64,000 nucleotides of DNA from Symbiodinium natans (lineage: Eukaryota; Sar; Dinophyceae; Suessiales; Symbiodiniaceae), in the NCBI GenBank assembly GCA_905221605.1, contig CAJNDS010000697.1, positions 23,680 to 87,679 of the forward strand, given 5' to 3'. This document shows positions 8,835-19,400 of this stretch, piece after piece (positions within the stretch are counted from its first letter, which is position 1; the number at the start of each line of letters is the position of its first letter). The notes beneath the pieces were generated by a model. The model worked only from the letters and a program-made list of their open reading frames with translations, had not been told where the DNA came from and searched no databases. Made by a program: the position numbers and the translations under genes.

Positions 8835-11307
8835 GCCCGGCTTTTAGGCCCTCAGGGCCCATACCCAAGCATATCAATCCATATCGGAGCCAGAGTCTCC
8901 CACATCCGAATTGTCCATAGGTGGGTTTGGAACCACCATACTCATCTCTGCCGGCGGGGTCAAAGGAGAAGCGCTCCCCGGACTTCCAAGGCCACCGACC
9001 AATGGCTCCATTGGGACCTCGGAACTCACATCCATAGGGGTCCCAGGGGCACCGAATGCCTCCACGGGCGTCATCGGCGTCTCGACCTCCATTGGAACCT
9101 CGCCCGCAAGCTCCCTCACTGTATCTGGGTGCGGTGTCGATGGAGGAGGTAGAGGAGCAAGAGGAGGCGGAGGTATAGGCAGGCATGCTTCCATAGGCGT
9201 GCCTGGTGCCGAAGATGGAGCGTAGGAAAAGACGGACGGCGTAAGCGGTGAAGGAGGGCTGAACGGCAAGAAAGCCGGAGGTCCTGGTGGAAAAGCGGGG
9301 CTCGTTGACGATGATGGAGCCACCTCGGCTGTTGCAGCTCTCTTCATGTCGGCATGCAATCGAATCATTGCCTCGGCTTTTGCACGCGCTTGGTTGAGCA
9401 GAGCCCATCCCGAAGGAGGTGGAGCTGGGGCACTTTTGTGAAGAGGCGGTGCCGTGCCACCCGACGCGGATGGTGCAACATCCGGTATTATAGTTGGCGG
9501 TTGGGCAGCCAAAGTCACCCGGCGGTTGCTCTGGACGAGCACGTCCGCCAAAAGCGCTCTCAAGTCGGCAGCCGGCACACGCTCGACCTTGAGCTCGTTT
9601 GGCAGGATGTTTGACAGCTCTGCCGTGAACAATTGGTATTGGGCAGGATGGCACCGCAACACCCGAATCGCCTCCAAGTACTGAAGAAATTTCTTCAAGG
9701 TGAGCTGGATGCCAACCTGATTGTTGCGCCAGTACCCCCTTTGCTCGCATGGAAGGTGCGGTTGGCGGATGGTAGCATTCACATCGGCGACTACCACCCC
9801 CATGGTGGTCAAAACATAGCCATACCTTGCATACTCTGCACGACGGTCGTGCTCCTCGACGAGGGTGTCCGTCAAAACCGACTGGTCCACCGTCGGAGCA
9901 GCAATGGCTCGCAGCTCGGCAATGAGCATAGGTTGCTTCACCGGAATGCCGCTTGTATTGACCACCAACTCCTGTGTCTCCAACTCCCCAAGGCAGGCTG
10001 GAATCCCCAACAGCTGTTCGACCGAGCCAGGGGTCGAGGAAAAAAGGTCGATGTTTTGGAGAAGCTGCCTCGAAAGAGACAGCTGACCTTCCTCCTCGAA
10101 ACGGTGCGCAAGACGAGCAATCATGCTCGTCGAAAAGGCTTCCACCTGGGCCACACTCCCACTTTGGGAGTTCACAAGACAGAGCGGAGGCGAGGCTTCC
10201 GGAAGCTCCATCCTTTCCAAGGTCCCTTACACAGGCTCCAGGCTTTGAGCAAAACACTCCTAGAGCACACAACACCAGCAATGCTTTCAGAAACACTCCT
10301 GGCCAACGCAAGCTCCGAAAGGCACACTTCCTCTCTTCACTCTGTCCCAACAAACACTCAGGCACACAAGCGCTGGGGTGCAAGTCACTCCTACGTCCTA
10401 CACGCAAGGCACTCCTACTCCTAACGCAAACACTCTGAGGCTGGAGCGGCACAGGCCCTACCCCTACGCACTCAAAACCCTTCTCTCCACAGCGTGTGTC
10501 CCTACTGGTTTGCTTATCCAAAGACGTGTTGCTTGCAGACTTAAGCAAAACAGCTGCGGCGGAACATAAAGCTTCAGCACAACAGGCATAGGGCGGGGTT
10601 TCCAGGTCTACTCCTACTTTCGCAACTGCAGCATGCTCACATCCACTCAAACGCTCCTGAAAAACATGCTCATGCAGCTCGTGTTCCCCCACATGTTGCT
10701 TCACTGAAAATGCTCGCAGCAAAAACTTAAAAGGTGTCACCTCCAATGCTCTTCCTACGTTGGGCGGTGCCTTCTTCTGCACCTTATCCACTTCCATCGC
10801 GTCGTCATTCGGGCTCCACCCCGGCTTGGGTGAGTCCCCTTTGCTTCTTCTTCCTTTCGGCTTTGCCTTGGTAGGGCCAATCTCCTTAGCCAACGCCCAC
10901 CAGCTCCTGGCTTCACGAACCAAAGGCACCCACATCGAGGAACCTCGTTCCGTCTGCTTCACCAAGCAGCTTGCTCCAGGCTCTGAGGTGAGCCAGGTAT
11001 TCCATCCCGAGAGGGATGCTTGCCAAGAACTGACTACGTTGAAACCAATCTTGCAAACCAAGACCTGTTGAAGCACTACGGGCCCCAACTTCCCAAACTT
11101 CACCCGAATGTCAACCAACTTGACACATTCCATGGGCGTATCACTAGCACTCATGAGCACAGGAAGAGGTCCCGAATGCTCCTTGACGACTTCGTAAAAA
11201 CCCAACGCACTCTCTGACAACACGTGGCAGGTGGCTCCACTATCAATGAGCCATGCGAAAGAGCTATTCCTAGAGGATGACTGGTTCAGTCTCGATCTCT
11301 CCCTTCG
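8737..11307 (-). CDS. Element C protease and following linker (pol frame)
   Basis: The pol frame opens after a stop at 11310-11308, overlaps the end of gag by 38 nt in the +1 frame, and soon reads AWLIDSGATCHVLSESA, the aspartic protease active site (DSGA) of copia elements. There is no ATG before the active site, so expression should need +1 frameshifting from gag. A KAKPKGRRSKGD basic stretch, DAMEVDKVQ and RALEVTPFKFLLRAFSV follow; element D has a similar PFAFLLRGL segment. Below about 10212 the frame stays open but overlaps the alternative-frame ORF and looks like shadow sequence. The confident part is 10212-11307. Confidence 0.7.
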   Translation of the reverse strand, partial: RRERSRLNQSSSRNSSFAWLIDSGATCHVLSESALGFYEVVKEHSGPLPVLMSASDTPMECVKLVDIRVKFGKLGPVVLQQVLVCKIGFNVVSSWQASLSGWNTWLTSEPGASCLVKQTERGSSMWVPLVREARSWWALAKEIGPTKAKPKGRRSKGDSPKPGWSPNDDAMEVDKVQKKAPPNVGRALEVTPFKFLLRAFSVKQHVGEHELHEHVFQERLSGCEHAAVAKVGVDLETPPYACCAEALCSAAAVLLKSASNTSLDKQTSRDTRCGEKGFECVGVGPVPLQPQSVCVRSRSALRVGRRSDLHPSACVPECLLGQSEERKCAFRSLRWPGVFLKALLVLCALGVFCSKPGACVRDLGKDGASGSLASALSCELPKWECGPGGSLFDEHDCSSCAPFRGGRSAVSFEAASPKHRPFFLDPWLGRTAVGDSSLPWGVGDTGVGGQYKRHSGEATYAHCRAASHCCSDGGPVGFDGHPRRGARPSCRVCKVWLCFDHHGGGSRRCECYHPPTAPSMRAKGVLAQQSGWHPAHLEEISSVLGGDSGVAVPSCPIPIVHGRAVKHPAKRAQGRACAGCRLESAFGGRARPEQPPGDFGCPTANYNTGCCTIRVGWHGTASSQKCPSSTSFGMGSAQPSACKSRGNDSIACRHEESCNSRGGSIIVNEPRFSTRTSGFLAVQPSFTAYAVRLFLRSIFGTRHAYGSMPAYTSASSCSSTSSIDTAPRYSEGACGRGSNGGRDADDARGGIRCPWDPYGCEFRGPNGAIGRWPWKSGERFSFDPAGRDEYGGSKPTYGQFGCGRLWLRYGLICLGMGPEGLKAGHAQIFVAMHKIGRSRSESPAVCSRKLAVCIRR
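8874..10211 (-). CDS. Element C internal accessory ORF (alternative frame)
   Basis: About 445 residues from an ATG (MELPEASPPL). The N-terminal 230 residues look like a folded, helical protein (VEAFSTSMIARLAHRFEEE, LLGIPACLGELETQELV, LTLKKFLQYLEAIRVLRC). The rest is Pro-, Ser- and Thr-rich and ends in an acidic tail (DSGSDMD). The overlapping pol frame here is low-complexity and looks like the shadow. Elements D (43763-45433) and B (19026-19898) carry ORFs of similar composition at the same place between protease and integrase, although the sequences are not clearly alike. I do not recognise it. Expression could come from an internally trans-spliced mRNA, which is speculation. Confidence 0.65.
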   Translation of the reverse strand: MELPEASPPLCLVNSQSGSVAQVEAFSTSMIARLAHRFEEEGQLSLSRQLLQNIDLFSSTPGSVEQLLGIPACLGELETQELVVNTSGIPVKQPMLIAELRAIAAPTVDQSVLTDTLVEEHDRRAEYARYGYVLTTMGVVVADVNATIRQPHLPCEQRGYWRNNQVGIQLTLKKFLQYLEAIRVLRCHPAQYQLFTAELSNILPNELKVERVPAADLRALLADVLVQSNRRVTLAAQPPTIIPDVAPSASGGTAPPLHKSAPAPPPSGWALLNQARAKAEAMIRLHADMKRAATAEVAPSSSTSPAFPPGPPAFLPFSPPSPLTPSVFSYAPSSAPGTPMEACLPIPPPPLAPLPPPSTPHPDTVRELAGEVPMEVETPMTPVEAFGAPGTPMDVSSEVPMEPLVGGLGSPGSASPLTPPAEMSMVVPNPPMDNSDVGDSGSDMD

Positions 11308-12757
11308 TCATGGTGAGACGAGGGGGCTCAGCTTCATTGGGCTCATTAGTTCTTGTCCCCGGACCCAAGCCACTCAGATGATGAGACCGCATTGCCATCA
11401 CCTGGTCAGACTGCTCGTCTTCCACAGCTCGGCCCTTGGGCTTTCCTTTGTTCTTTGGCTTCCCCTTGGGCTTTCCACCCTTTCCTTTGTCTGTCTTCCC
11501 TTTGCCTTTGCCCTTCCCTTTAGGGCTCTTCTCTCGATTCTTGGAACCAGAAGGCTTTCCACCTTTCGGTTCATCCCTCTTCTTCCCTTTTCCAGGGTTC
11601 TTGTCTGGGCACTGCCAACTCATATGGCCCGATTTGCCACAGTTCCAACAGAGGCCACGCTCCCCAACTGCATTCAACGAACCAGCATCACACAATCGGG
11701 TTTGCTCCTCGTAGAACCGGATGCTTTCAACCAGTTCCTCCCAGCTCCCAGACTTCCCATGCAGGACAACGTAATGCCTACACTCTGGGCTGACCGATTG
11801 AAGAAGAAGGGTGGACCGATCAGATGCTCCAAGCCTCAGTTCAGGGAACCGATGCAGCTTCTGGTCTACTTTCCCAAGCTCGTCCTCAAGGAAGCGGACG
11901 CAGTCAAGCGGTCGCTTGTACGAACTCGCCTTCGAAGTTAAGCGAAGAGCTTCATCTCTCACAGCAATGGCCTCCATGCGAGAGACAATGCTGAAGGTCT
12001 GGTGCATTTGACGCATTACCTCATAACCACAAGCAGCTTGTCCTTGACGCATCGACGTGCTTCTCACCAGTTCCATCCCACGTTCGAACTTCTGCAGACT
12101 TTGTTGCAGGTAGTAAAACAACCTTGCCGAACGCGATGCTACCGGAACTGCCATGTCAGACTGCTTGATCTCACGGTCATGCGTCATTGCCTGGCGCAAC
12201 TCATTGACATAGTTGTCGTCTATCAACGCCAGCCAGGAAGCAAGCACCTCGCACCACCGATGGTACTCCTCCAGCTCTCTCACACGCCCTTTTCCCATCG
12301 ACACATTATCGATGAGCGGCAACGCTGGCAGATACTTCTCTGCACGGTTACTTCCAACATGCAGGTTCTGTGATGGCGCCGGTGGAGGAGCAGAAGCCTT
12401 TGCCGTAGGACTTCCAGCAGCTGCTGCACTTGAAGCACCCCCAAATGGGTTGCTCACAGCTGCCGACAATGCTTCCTGCTCACGTCTCCTTCTCTCGTCG
12501 GCCTCCATCTTTGCCACCAGAACTTGAAGTGTCTGTTGCTGATTCTGCATCATCATTTGCTGACTCTGCATCATCTGGACCATCATCTGCTGGAGTTGAG
12601 GGTCAAGTCCGACGACCGTGGCGGGTCCTCCCGCTGAAGCAGAAGCTCCAGGGGGTTGTGTTGGCGGTTGTTGCCCGTCCTGGGCACCACCGGGGCCAAA
12701 CAAAGCTTCGTCGTCTTCGTCTTCAGGCACAGGGGTCGACAGCCCGGGGTCAGCCAT
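11270..12757 (-). CDS. gag: Element C Gag
   Basis: 495 residues. This is the capsid/nucleocapsid precursor that packages element RNA. The N-terminus is Pro/Gln-rich with a Met/Gln run (QLQQMMVQMMQSQQMMMQ). The core runs from AEKYLPALPLIDNVSMGKG to about residue 375 and is homologous to the Gag of element D (SWLALIDDNYVNELR against SWLALQDEAYVNELR). A CCHC zinc knuckle CWNCGKSGHMSWQC is followed by a Lys/Gly-rich tail. The start is the first ATG after the primer-binding site, about 30 bp away. It ends at TAG, 38 nt inside the +1 protease frame. Confidence 0.9.
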   Translation of the reverse strand: MADPGLSTPVPEDEDDEALFGPGGAQDGQQPPTQPPGASASAGGPATVVGLDPQLQQMMVQMMQSQQMMMQNQQQTLQVLVAKMEADERRRREQEALSAAVSNPFGGASSAAAAGSPTAKASAPPPAPSQNLHVGSNRAEKYLPALPLIDNVSMGKGRVRELEEYHRWCEVLASWLALIDDNYVNELRQAMTHDREIKQSDMAVPVASRSARLFYYLQQSLQKFERGMELVRSTSMRQGQAACGYEVMRQMHQTFSIVSRMEAIAVRDEALRLTSKASSYKRPLDCVRFLEDELGKVDQKLHRFPELRLGASDRSTLLLQSVSPECRHYVVLHGKSGSWEELVESIRFYEEQTRLCDAGSLNAVGERGLCWNCGKSGHMSWQCPDKNPGKGKKRDEPKGGKPSGSKNREKSPKGKGKGKGKTDKGKGGKPKGKPKNKGKPKGRAVEDEQSDQVMAMRSHHLSGLGPGTRTNEPNEAEPPRLTMTKGEIETEPVIL

Positions 12758-12788
12758 GGCTTCTAGTTTCTACGAGCGTGCTACACAC

Positions 12789-12800
12789 GCTCCGCTACCA
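12789..12800 (-). promoter_or_regulatory. Primer-binding site of element C
   Basis: The minus strand TGGTAGCGGAGC directly follows the 5' LTR. It is complementary to a tRNA 3' end GCTCCGCTACCA. The same 12 bases follow the 5' LTRs of A and B. Initiator Met tRNA is the likely primer by analogy with other copia elements. Confidence 0.85.
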
Positions 12801-13198
12801 TGTGAAAACACAGCAGCAGCGCGCTGAACCCTTTTTTCTCACGACTTGAGCCAAAGTCATAAGCCGGAGGCTTCGTCAGTGAAACTCTTTACATACAGGT
12901 GAAAACTCTGCTCTGCCACGTGTTCTCCACAGCCACAAAACAAACTCAAACGTCAGTGGGAGTTCTCGGGACCTACCCAACTACACCTAAAGCAAGCAAA
13001 AACGTGCACAGTCACTTCTACAGTTTCCAGACACACATCCCTACAACTCAAGCACTTCAAAAGGCTTTCCCACTTAAAGCAGCACTCCCGTCGAGCCTCC
13101 AAGGCACAACTACGGAGTTCCTCCAACTACACACACACAACTCTGAGCCAGCATGCAGGACAACAAAGTTAACATGTCCTTAGACAGGAACTTTCACA
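12801..13198 (-). repeat. 5' LTR of element C (398 bp)
   Basis: On the minus strand it begins TGTGAAAGTTCC and ends GTTTTCACA, next to the primer-binding site. Its first 15 bases recur after the polypurine tract at 4232. It contains CTTTGGCTCAAG (12856-12845), 11 of 12 bases matching the spliced-leader end; the LTR of B has the same block. Confidence 0.85.
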
Positions 13199-14007
13199 GA
13201 CTATGACATGACTTATGACTCATAACTTATGACTCCCATGTCTTTGCACTTTCGTTTGATGTTGGTTTGATGGTAGGTGCGCCGTCTCATCCCTCTTTGA
13301 ATCTCATTGCTCTAGCTTACTGGGGCTCTGTTGCGTCGAAAAAGCAGTGGAGGAAAAAAAATGACTTATGACTTCCACAAAATACATTCTGTTTTTTTTG
13401 AACGCCGCGTTTTTTCTAATGTTTTTTAAGATTTTCAATATGTTAAATTTTGATCCAAAGCAAGCCGGTTGGCTCAGTTTCAAAAAGTTAGTATGGATCA
13501 TCTTGTTCATTTCGTTGACAATGTTTCTCAAACAAGGAAATTGAACAAAAATTAATTAACGTTCTTTTTTGATTTTGTTTTTCAGGCAAGTTTGTTCATG
13601 AAATTTTAAAACAATTTGCTTTAAAAAACGTCGCAAAAAAGCATCTCCAATTTGCATCTCAAGTATGGTGTGGCCTGCGTGTGTCAAGCCAGGACAGCTG
13701 AAAAACACAGACCAAGTTCTTTGAAGTCCTGTTTCATTGCTGGTGGTTTTGTTTCAGCCTTTTCTGCAAACAGGAAAAAATGCACGTCAAGCCAAACAGC
13801 AGAAAAGAAAGATGGGCTGAGTTTGAAGTCTTGGCTGGATTCGACGCGAACAAAGCTGAAAGGAAACCAAGGCAGTTTTTCATTGTTCATGACCCGTGTT
13901 TGTGGCCGATGGGTTGCGGCGGCCGCAATGACTCACGTGACTGCCGTGACTGTGGCTGTGACTGTGACTGATTCATGGTTCCTGATTCATGATGATCTCA
14001 TGACTCA
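13199..14007. other. Non-TE flank, AT-rich stretch, no supported gene
   Basis: This is sequence outside element C. About 13300-13650 is clearly AT-richer than the rest of the window, with T and A runs. The short open frames here lack any recognisable feature. Confidence 0.5.
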
Positions 14008-14048
14008 GGATGATGATGACGACGATGATTGATGATGATGATGATGGT

Positions 14049-14090
<42 letters not shown>

Positions 14091-14099
14091 CTGCTGATG
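14008..14099. repeat. TGA/GAT trinucleotide microsatellite
   Basis: Nearly pure TGA repeats with a few interruptions (GAC, GGT), followed by CTGCTGATG. Confidence 0.95.
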
Positions 14100-15989
14100 A
14101 TTTTCTGCTGAGGATCTGCTGACGCTGCTGGGCAATATGAGACTCTTGATGAAACTGCCGACAGGTTTGTTAATCTGGCCCTATGGCCCTAGAACACCAT
14201 GCCGCGCCCGAAATTTCAGCCATACTTAGCTCCGTCGTAAGTAATGGGGCCATGTACTCCATGTGGCCCCCTGATTTGATGCCAAGGCAGAGAGTGCTTC
14301 GCACCCCCATTTTGCCGTCAGGCAAAAAACCCAAGTGGCCTTCCGACTTGATCTCAGTCTCAATCTGGTGCAAATCCAAGTAGTTGTCCAGGAACTGACT
14401 TTTGCTGTCCCTCCAGTCAGCTTTCTTGTTGATTGGCCTGTTGGCACGGTCTTTATTGCTGTTGTCTTCCCCTCCTGAGCACATGTTAGAGGCGCATCCG
14501 GTCCTGGTAGGGTCTTACTCAGTAGGCGCCCTCTGTATTGTCAATCCGCCTGATGGGATGCTCTCTCTCAATCTCACAATCGATCCTGTCGGTCCTAATG
14601 TTGCTACTGATTGTGCAACACATGCGGCAACGGAGTGGTTACCTTGAGCTTTCGTGCTTTGCGATGAACAGGGCTTTGTCGCGGACACGTGCACCAAAAT
14701 CCAAACAGCGTTCCATGAGGATGCGAAGGTGCTTCTAAGCATAAGTGCCTCACCTTCGAAGGTCACCTATTTAGGTGGTCTCCGCCTCCCACAGCCTACT
14801 TTGATGCTGGGACGCTGGCTTTGCTGCATTGGCAACGCCTTCTTGGCCGCCTTTTGCTCACACTTGCGCAGCTTTGGCTCATGGGAGTCTGAGGCCGCGA
14901 TGTCACTTTCCTGCCGCCACACTGTGCGACTCGTTGCCTTGCGGCCCAACTTAAGCATGTCAACAGAAGATGGCCTGAACGACAGCTTTGAGTACGCCCG
15001 TACTCTTGCTCTGCCGCAAGCTCTGTCCTTAGATTTGTCCCCGGTAGCCCTGACGCTGGTCTAGGCAATAACCCTCTAATTCCTCTTTGCCGAGGGGAGA
15101 GGACCCTGTGCAAAGACTGACATCGTCAGTCGCGCAACGCCTTCTTGTGGATCTCTGCAACATCAAGGTTGTTCTTGCCTTGCCATTGTGGAGTGTTCAT
15201 GGCACAGGCTTGGCTTAGTTGGAGCATAAAGATCGGCCAGATCTCGGGCGGCTTAGACTTTCATTGCGATTCCCACGGGGAAACGCCGGAGCGTTCTTTG
15301 GAGTCACGCTTGACAGTTGCCTCCGCTTCCTCCGACTGCGCTCACCGTTTACAGCTAACTTTGCAAGGCAGCTCCTAGGCGACTTGCTCATGAGCATCAT
15401 TGGCCTGCCCAAATGGATTCTTCTCACCCTCAGGCTGATGATCTCCAGGCTGTAAGGGCTGCGCATCCACCCGTCACTGTTGGCTGGCCGTTCTGGCACC
15501 TGCAGCTTCTCAACCCAGCGAATGTTTGGCCCGCCTTGCCCTTTGGCTTCTTGTGGCTGGCCTGTGTCCCTGTTGATGGTCAATGCGTGCAAGCGATGAG
15601 AGAACGCAGTGGGCACCTCGAGTGTCGATCTTTTGTCCTGGCCGACTCACAAGGGCAGTTGCGAGTCCTGCGTCGGCAGTACTCCGAGCTTTTGCTCCAA
15701 ATGCAAACATACTTCTGAAAATGCAGCAGGGACTCCGCCCCACTCATGCTTGGCCTTGGAAGCATGAGGGTCTCGTTCTCCAGTTTCACTGCTTTCGCGG
15801 TTTTGCATTCTAGGAAATGTATTGGCGAGAGTGCTGTGCAGTGCTGGCTCAGGTCAATTCTGTAGATCCGAGGTAGTCCACCGCCTCTCTCAGGAAGGCA
15901 TCACTAACATGGTTAAGGCATCCAGCCCTCAAATCCATATGGAACGTCTTGCTCCGCTGCTTGTGATTGTCTCGCAGTTGAGCCCTACG
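14100..15989. other. Unrecognised flank of element B with a weak diverged duplication
   Basis: No convincing complete ORF. Two segments about 1 kb apart look related: about 14485-14770 encodes AHPVLVGSYSVGALCIVNPP and, in another frame, MRQRSGYLELSCFA; about 15455-15790 encodes AHPPVTVGWPFWHLQLLNPA and MRERSGHLECRSFV. The first copy changes frame between these blocks, so it may be a decayed coding repeat. Function unknown. Confidence 0.35.
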
Positions 15990-15994
15990 CTCTT

Positions 15995-16396
15995 TGTAGA
16001 AGTTCGAGAACTGTGCGTCATCCTGTGAGGGTGCGACACGGTGAGTTTTGCAGTTTGCAGTTTTGTGTGCATAGCTTGGAGCCTGCTCAGCTTTTGAAGT
16101 TTTTCCAGTAGCCTGAGTACGATTAGCGGTGCAGGAACGTTTTGCCTCGTAGGGAACCACTCTCGTCGAGTTTCGTGACTTGAGGGTAGTTTTGGAGGTC
16201 TTTTAAGCCGAGCTGTCAAGTTGGAGAGCTGTGATACGTTTTCCACTTTGGCTCAAGTGACGAGCACTGGTGTGAGTGCTGCAAGCCAAAACAGAAGTGT
16301 TGTCCGAGTGTCTGAGCTTGCTTGCTTGGTTTGGACTTGTGTGAGTTGGCTTGGTTGTATCCTTGGTGCCTTGCTTGGCATCTTGGGTTTTTAACG
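15995..16396 (+). repeat. 5' LTR of element B
   Basis: 402 bp, starting TGTAGAAGTTCGAG and ending TTTTTAACG. It matches 24545-24946 except for C/T at about 16082. CCACTTTGGCTCAAG at 16243-16257 differs from the spliced-leader 3' end at one base. Confidence 0.95.
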
Positions 16397-16408
16397 TGGT
16401 AGCGGAGC
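16397..16408 (+). promoter_or_regulatory. Primer-binding site of element B
   Basis: TGGTAGCGGAGC directly follows the 5' LTR and is identical to the sites in A and C. Confidence 0.85.
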
Positions 16409-16459
16409 GTGGAAGCTTTGTTGCAAAGAAAGAAAGTGAGCCCAATACGCTGACTTGGT

Positions 16460-19400
16460 GTGTGCTTGAGTTGTCTTGGTATGGAGGGCCGTGGAAGGCC
16501 ATCGTACTACCACATAGGTGAGGGTGAACCCCGAATGCTTCGTGAGAGAGGCAGGAGAGGGGCTGAGCCTCCCTATGAGAGGCCTTCAGGGTCTAGACAC
16601 TCGTCACTTCCACCAAGGAGTCCCGTTGTCGGTAGTGGAGTTGCTTTCAGCCCGATATCGAACTTGTCGGGTGCAGTACATCCCACAGGAAGCCCGGTGG
16701 TTGGTTCTCCGACTGCTATGGGCACCCCCATACCGGCAATGGCTTCACCCATGTCACCACCAGGTTTGGTACCACCACCGCCTGCAGCAGTGGACCCCGT
16801 TGCCGTTCAGGCAGCCCTGGGATCCCAGCTTTTGGTTCAGACAGTGCAGCAGCAGCAGCAGATATCTCAAATGATGTCGCTGGTGCAGCAGCTGGTCCAG
16901 GACCGGACAAGTGCTGAGAAGAAAGGCAAGGGAGCTGGTAGCTTGAGTAGCATCAGTGACAGCGTGGACCATGCCATGGAGGTTGATGATGGGAACGGCG
17001 CTCCTATCAGGAATCCTAAGGCAGACTCATATGTGCCGAAGTTGCCCATGTTGGATGGTGGACGCATGAACAAGGGTCGGCGTGCCGAGATCGAAGCATG
17101 GGTTGAGTACCTTGAAGTGTTTTTGCCATGGATTGCCTTGTTTGATGATAGGATACCGTCGGAAGTGCAGGCTTGTTTTGTGAAAGACAAGCCAATCTTG
17201 AACAAAGACTTGGCGAAAGGAGAGAGCATTAGGAGTACCAGAGTGTTCCTTTACCTTCGGCAGTCCTTTGCGAACTTTTCCCGTGGGCTTGACATTTTGA
17301 AGCAAGTTGAGCGTGAACAGCTTGGTGTTCCGGCAGGCTATGAGGCGTTGAGGCGCTTGCATCAGGATCTGTCGGTTTGTTCGAGGATAGAAGCCTCGAC
17401 CTTGCGAGAAGAGATGTTGAGATACCAGCCCCCTGCCTCTACGAAGGATCGTCCCTTGGAAGTGTTTCGCAGCGTGCAGGTTGAGCTTGCAAAGTATGGT
17501 CGACTTGTTGCTGCGTTCCCAGACCTTGCGTTGAGTGAAGCGGATCAGAGCATGATTGTGTTGAAGGGTCTTGATGCGGATGTGAAGAGGTACATCTTGT
17601 TGCATGCTAAGATTGACTCTATGAGTGAGCTTGAGACTGCGATCAAGTTCTACGACGCAAACATCAAGATCCTTACCTTCGCAGATTCCGGGCGAGGTCG
17701 CGACCGCAGGAACAACAACGACATAGCGAATCCGCTGAACTTCAAAGGCGATGGAAAGGGGAAGGACAAGGGGAAGGACAAGGGGAAAGACAAAGGAAAG
17801 GACAAAGGAAAGGACAAAGGAAAGGACAAAGGTCGCTCAGGAAAGGACAAGCATGACAAGAAGGGAGAGAAAGGTGGAAAGGGGAACGCTACTCAAGACC
17901 CTGGGAAAGGGGGCAGTGGTAGCTCTGGTAGTGACCCAAAGCATGACAAGCGTGCCAACGTGAAGTGCTACAACTGCAATGAATTGGGGCACTATTCAAA
18001 TCGATGCCCTAAGAAAGCGGCCAAAGGTGTGGCGGCAGCAGCGACGCTTCTCGAACCGCAATTGGCGGCTTTGACCTTGGAGGGCCCGCAAGTGTTTGCA
18101 GCGGCAGTTGGTTGCGAGTTCTTTGATATCGCTCAGGGAGATTCCGACAATGAGTCGAGCTTGAGCGATGGTGATTGGGAAGCCTTTGGAAGGTCGTGGT
18201 TGTTGGAGAGTTCAGAGGCCACAGTTGAGCTTGGAACCTCGCAGCTTGGAAGCCTAGAGACCCCCGTTGAGCTTGAGAAGGCCCCAGTTGAGAGTGGAAC
18301 ATCGCAGCTTGGAAGCCTAGAGACCCCCGTTGAGCTTGAGAAGGCCCCAGTTGAGCTTGGAACGTCGCAGCTTGGAAGCCTACAGACCCCCGTTGAGCTT
18401 GAGAAGGCCCCAGTTGAGCTTGGAACGTCGCAGCTTGGAAGCCTAGAGACCCCCGTTGAGCTTGAGAAGGCCCCGTTGACGCTTGGTGAGCATGGATTGA
18501 GTGAATTTTATTTTCATGACATGAGCATGGCAGCCCCGCATGTGACACATGGTAGCAGTTCTGAAGCCATGGACTGGTGGTTGCTGGACTCCGGAGCGTC
18601 GACACACCTGATCAGCGAGGAGACACTGCAGCATGTGCAAGTGCTGAGCCTGAGTGAGCACGTTGGTAGAGACTGTGTGACTGCCACGGGTGCTTCCATA
18701 GGGGTTCAGAAGAGTGCTGTGGTTCGCGTTTGCTTTGCCGTTGAGAGATCCAGTCCTGTCGTTGTTGAGTTTGAAGCCCTGGTTGCACCTGTGCGATTTA
18801 ACCTTCTGAGCCTAGGACGACTCCTGAATAGGAACTGGACAGTCTCTTTTGCCCCCCATCTCCACGTGCAAGCTGGTGGTTTTAAATTTAAGGCTGTGTG
18901 GTCCAACAACTGTTGCTGGTTGCAGAGTCATGCGGTGGCACGGGCCTGTTTGGTGTCTCAAGAGCAGAGCGCAGCGCAGCAGATTGCAGACCCCTCGTGC
19001 CCGAGACATTCCGCAACCCGAGAAGATGGCCTCCTCCAGCGAGAGCGAAGTGGAGTGGCGCATGCAAGGGAAGGACAAAGGGAAGCTGGTCCGGAGAGTC
19101 GTTGCGACTCAAGCGGCCTCAATCTCTGTGGGAGAAGAGGACTTCGAGGAGAGCACCCGGTTGGCCACAGCTACGTCCACGGAGACAGAGGGCGCAATCC
19201 TCTTGGTGCCCGCGGATGCCGAGTCCCAGGTGGTGTTGAAGCCGGGCGAGATCGAGACCCCAGGACCCGCCAAAGTTCCTCAGCAGAAGCCCATGCCAAA
19301 GAAGCCGAAAGTGAAGAAGATGCCCCAGAAGCCCCTCGTGAAGAGAATGCCAAAGGCAGCGAGCTCTTCGTCGACAAAGAGGACCCCCGTGAAGCTGGTG

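Larger units (their letters stand above)
4218..13198 (-). mobile_element. Ty1/copia retrotransposon, element C (3' LTR truncated)
   Basis: On the minus strand the order is 5' LTR (13198-12801), primer-binding site, gag, protease, an alternative-frame ORF, a membrane/basic segment, integrase, reverse transcriptase, RNase H and an extra C-terminal domain, then a G-rich polypurine tract (about 4233-4240). Protease-integrase-RT-RNase H is the Ty1/copia order. Only about 15 bp of the 3' LTR remain (TGTGAAAGTTCCTGT) before LINE L1 begins. A one-base frame change near 8230 and the missing LTR suggest this copy is no longer autonomous. Confidence 0.9.

Noticed and set aside
15116-15132. Hairpin GACTGACATCGTCAGTC as terminator
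   Set aside because: A single short palindrome in a eukaryotic context with no gene ending there.
18009-18605. Minus-strand ORF with repeats in element B
   Set aside because: Antisense reading of the 63 bp minisatellite in gag-pol.
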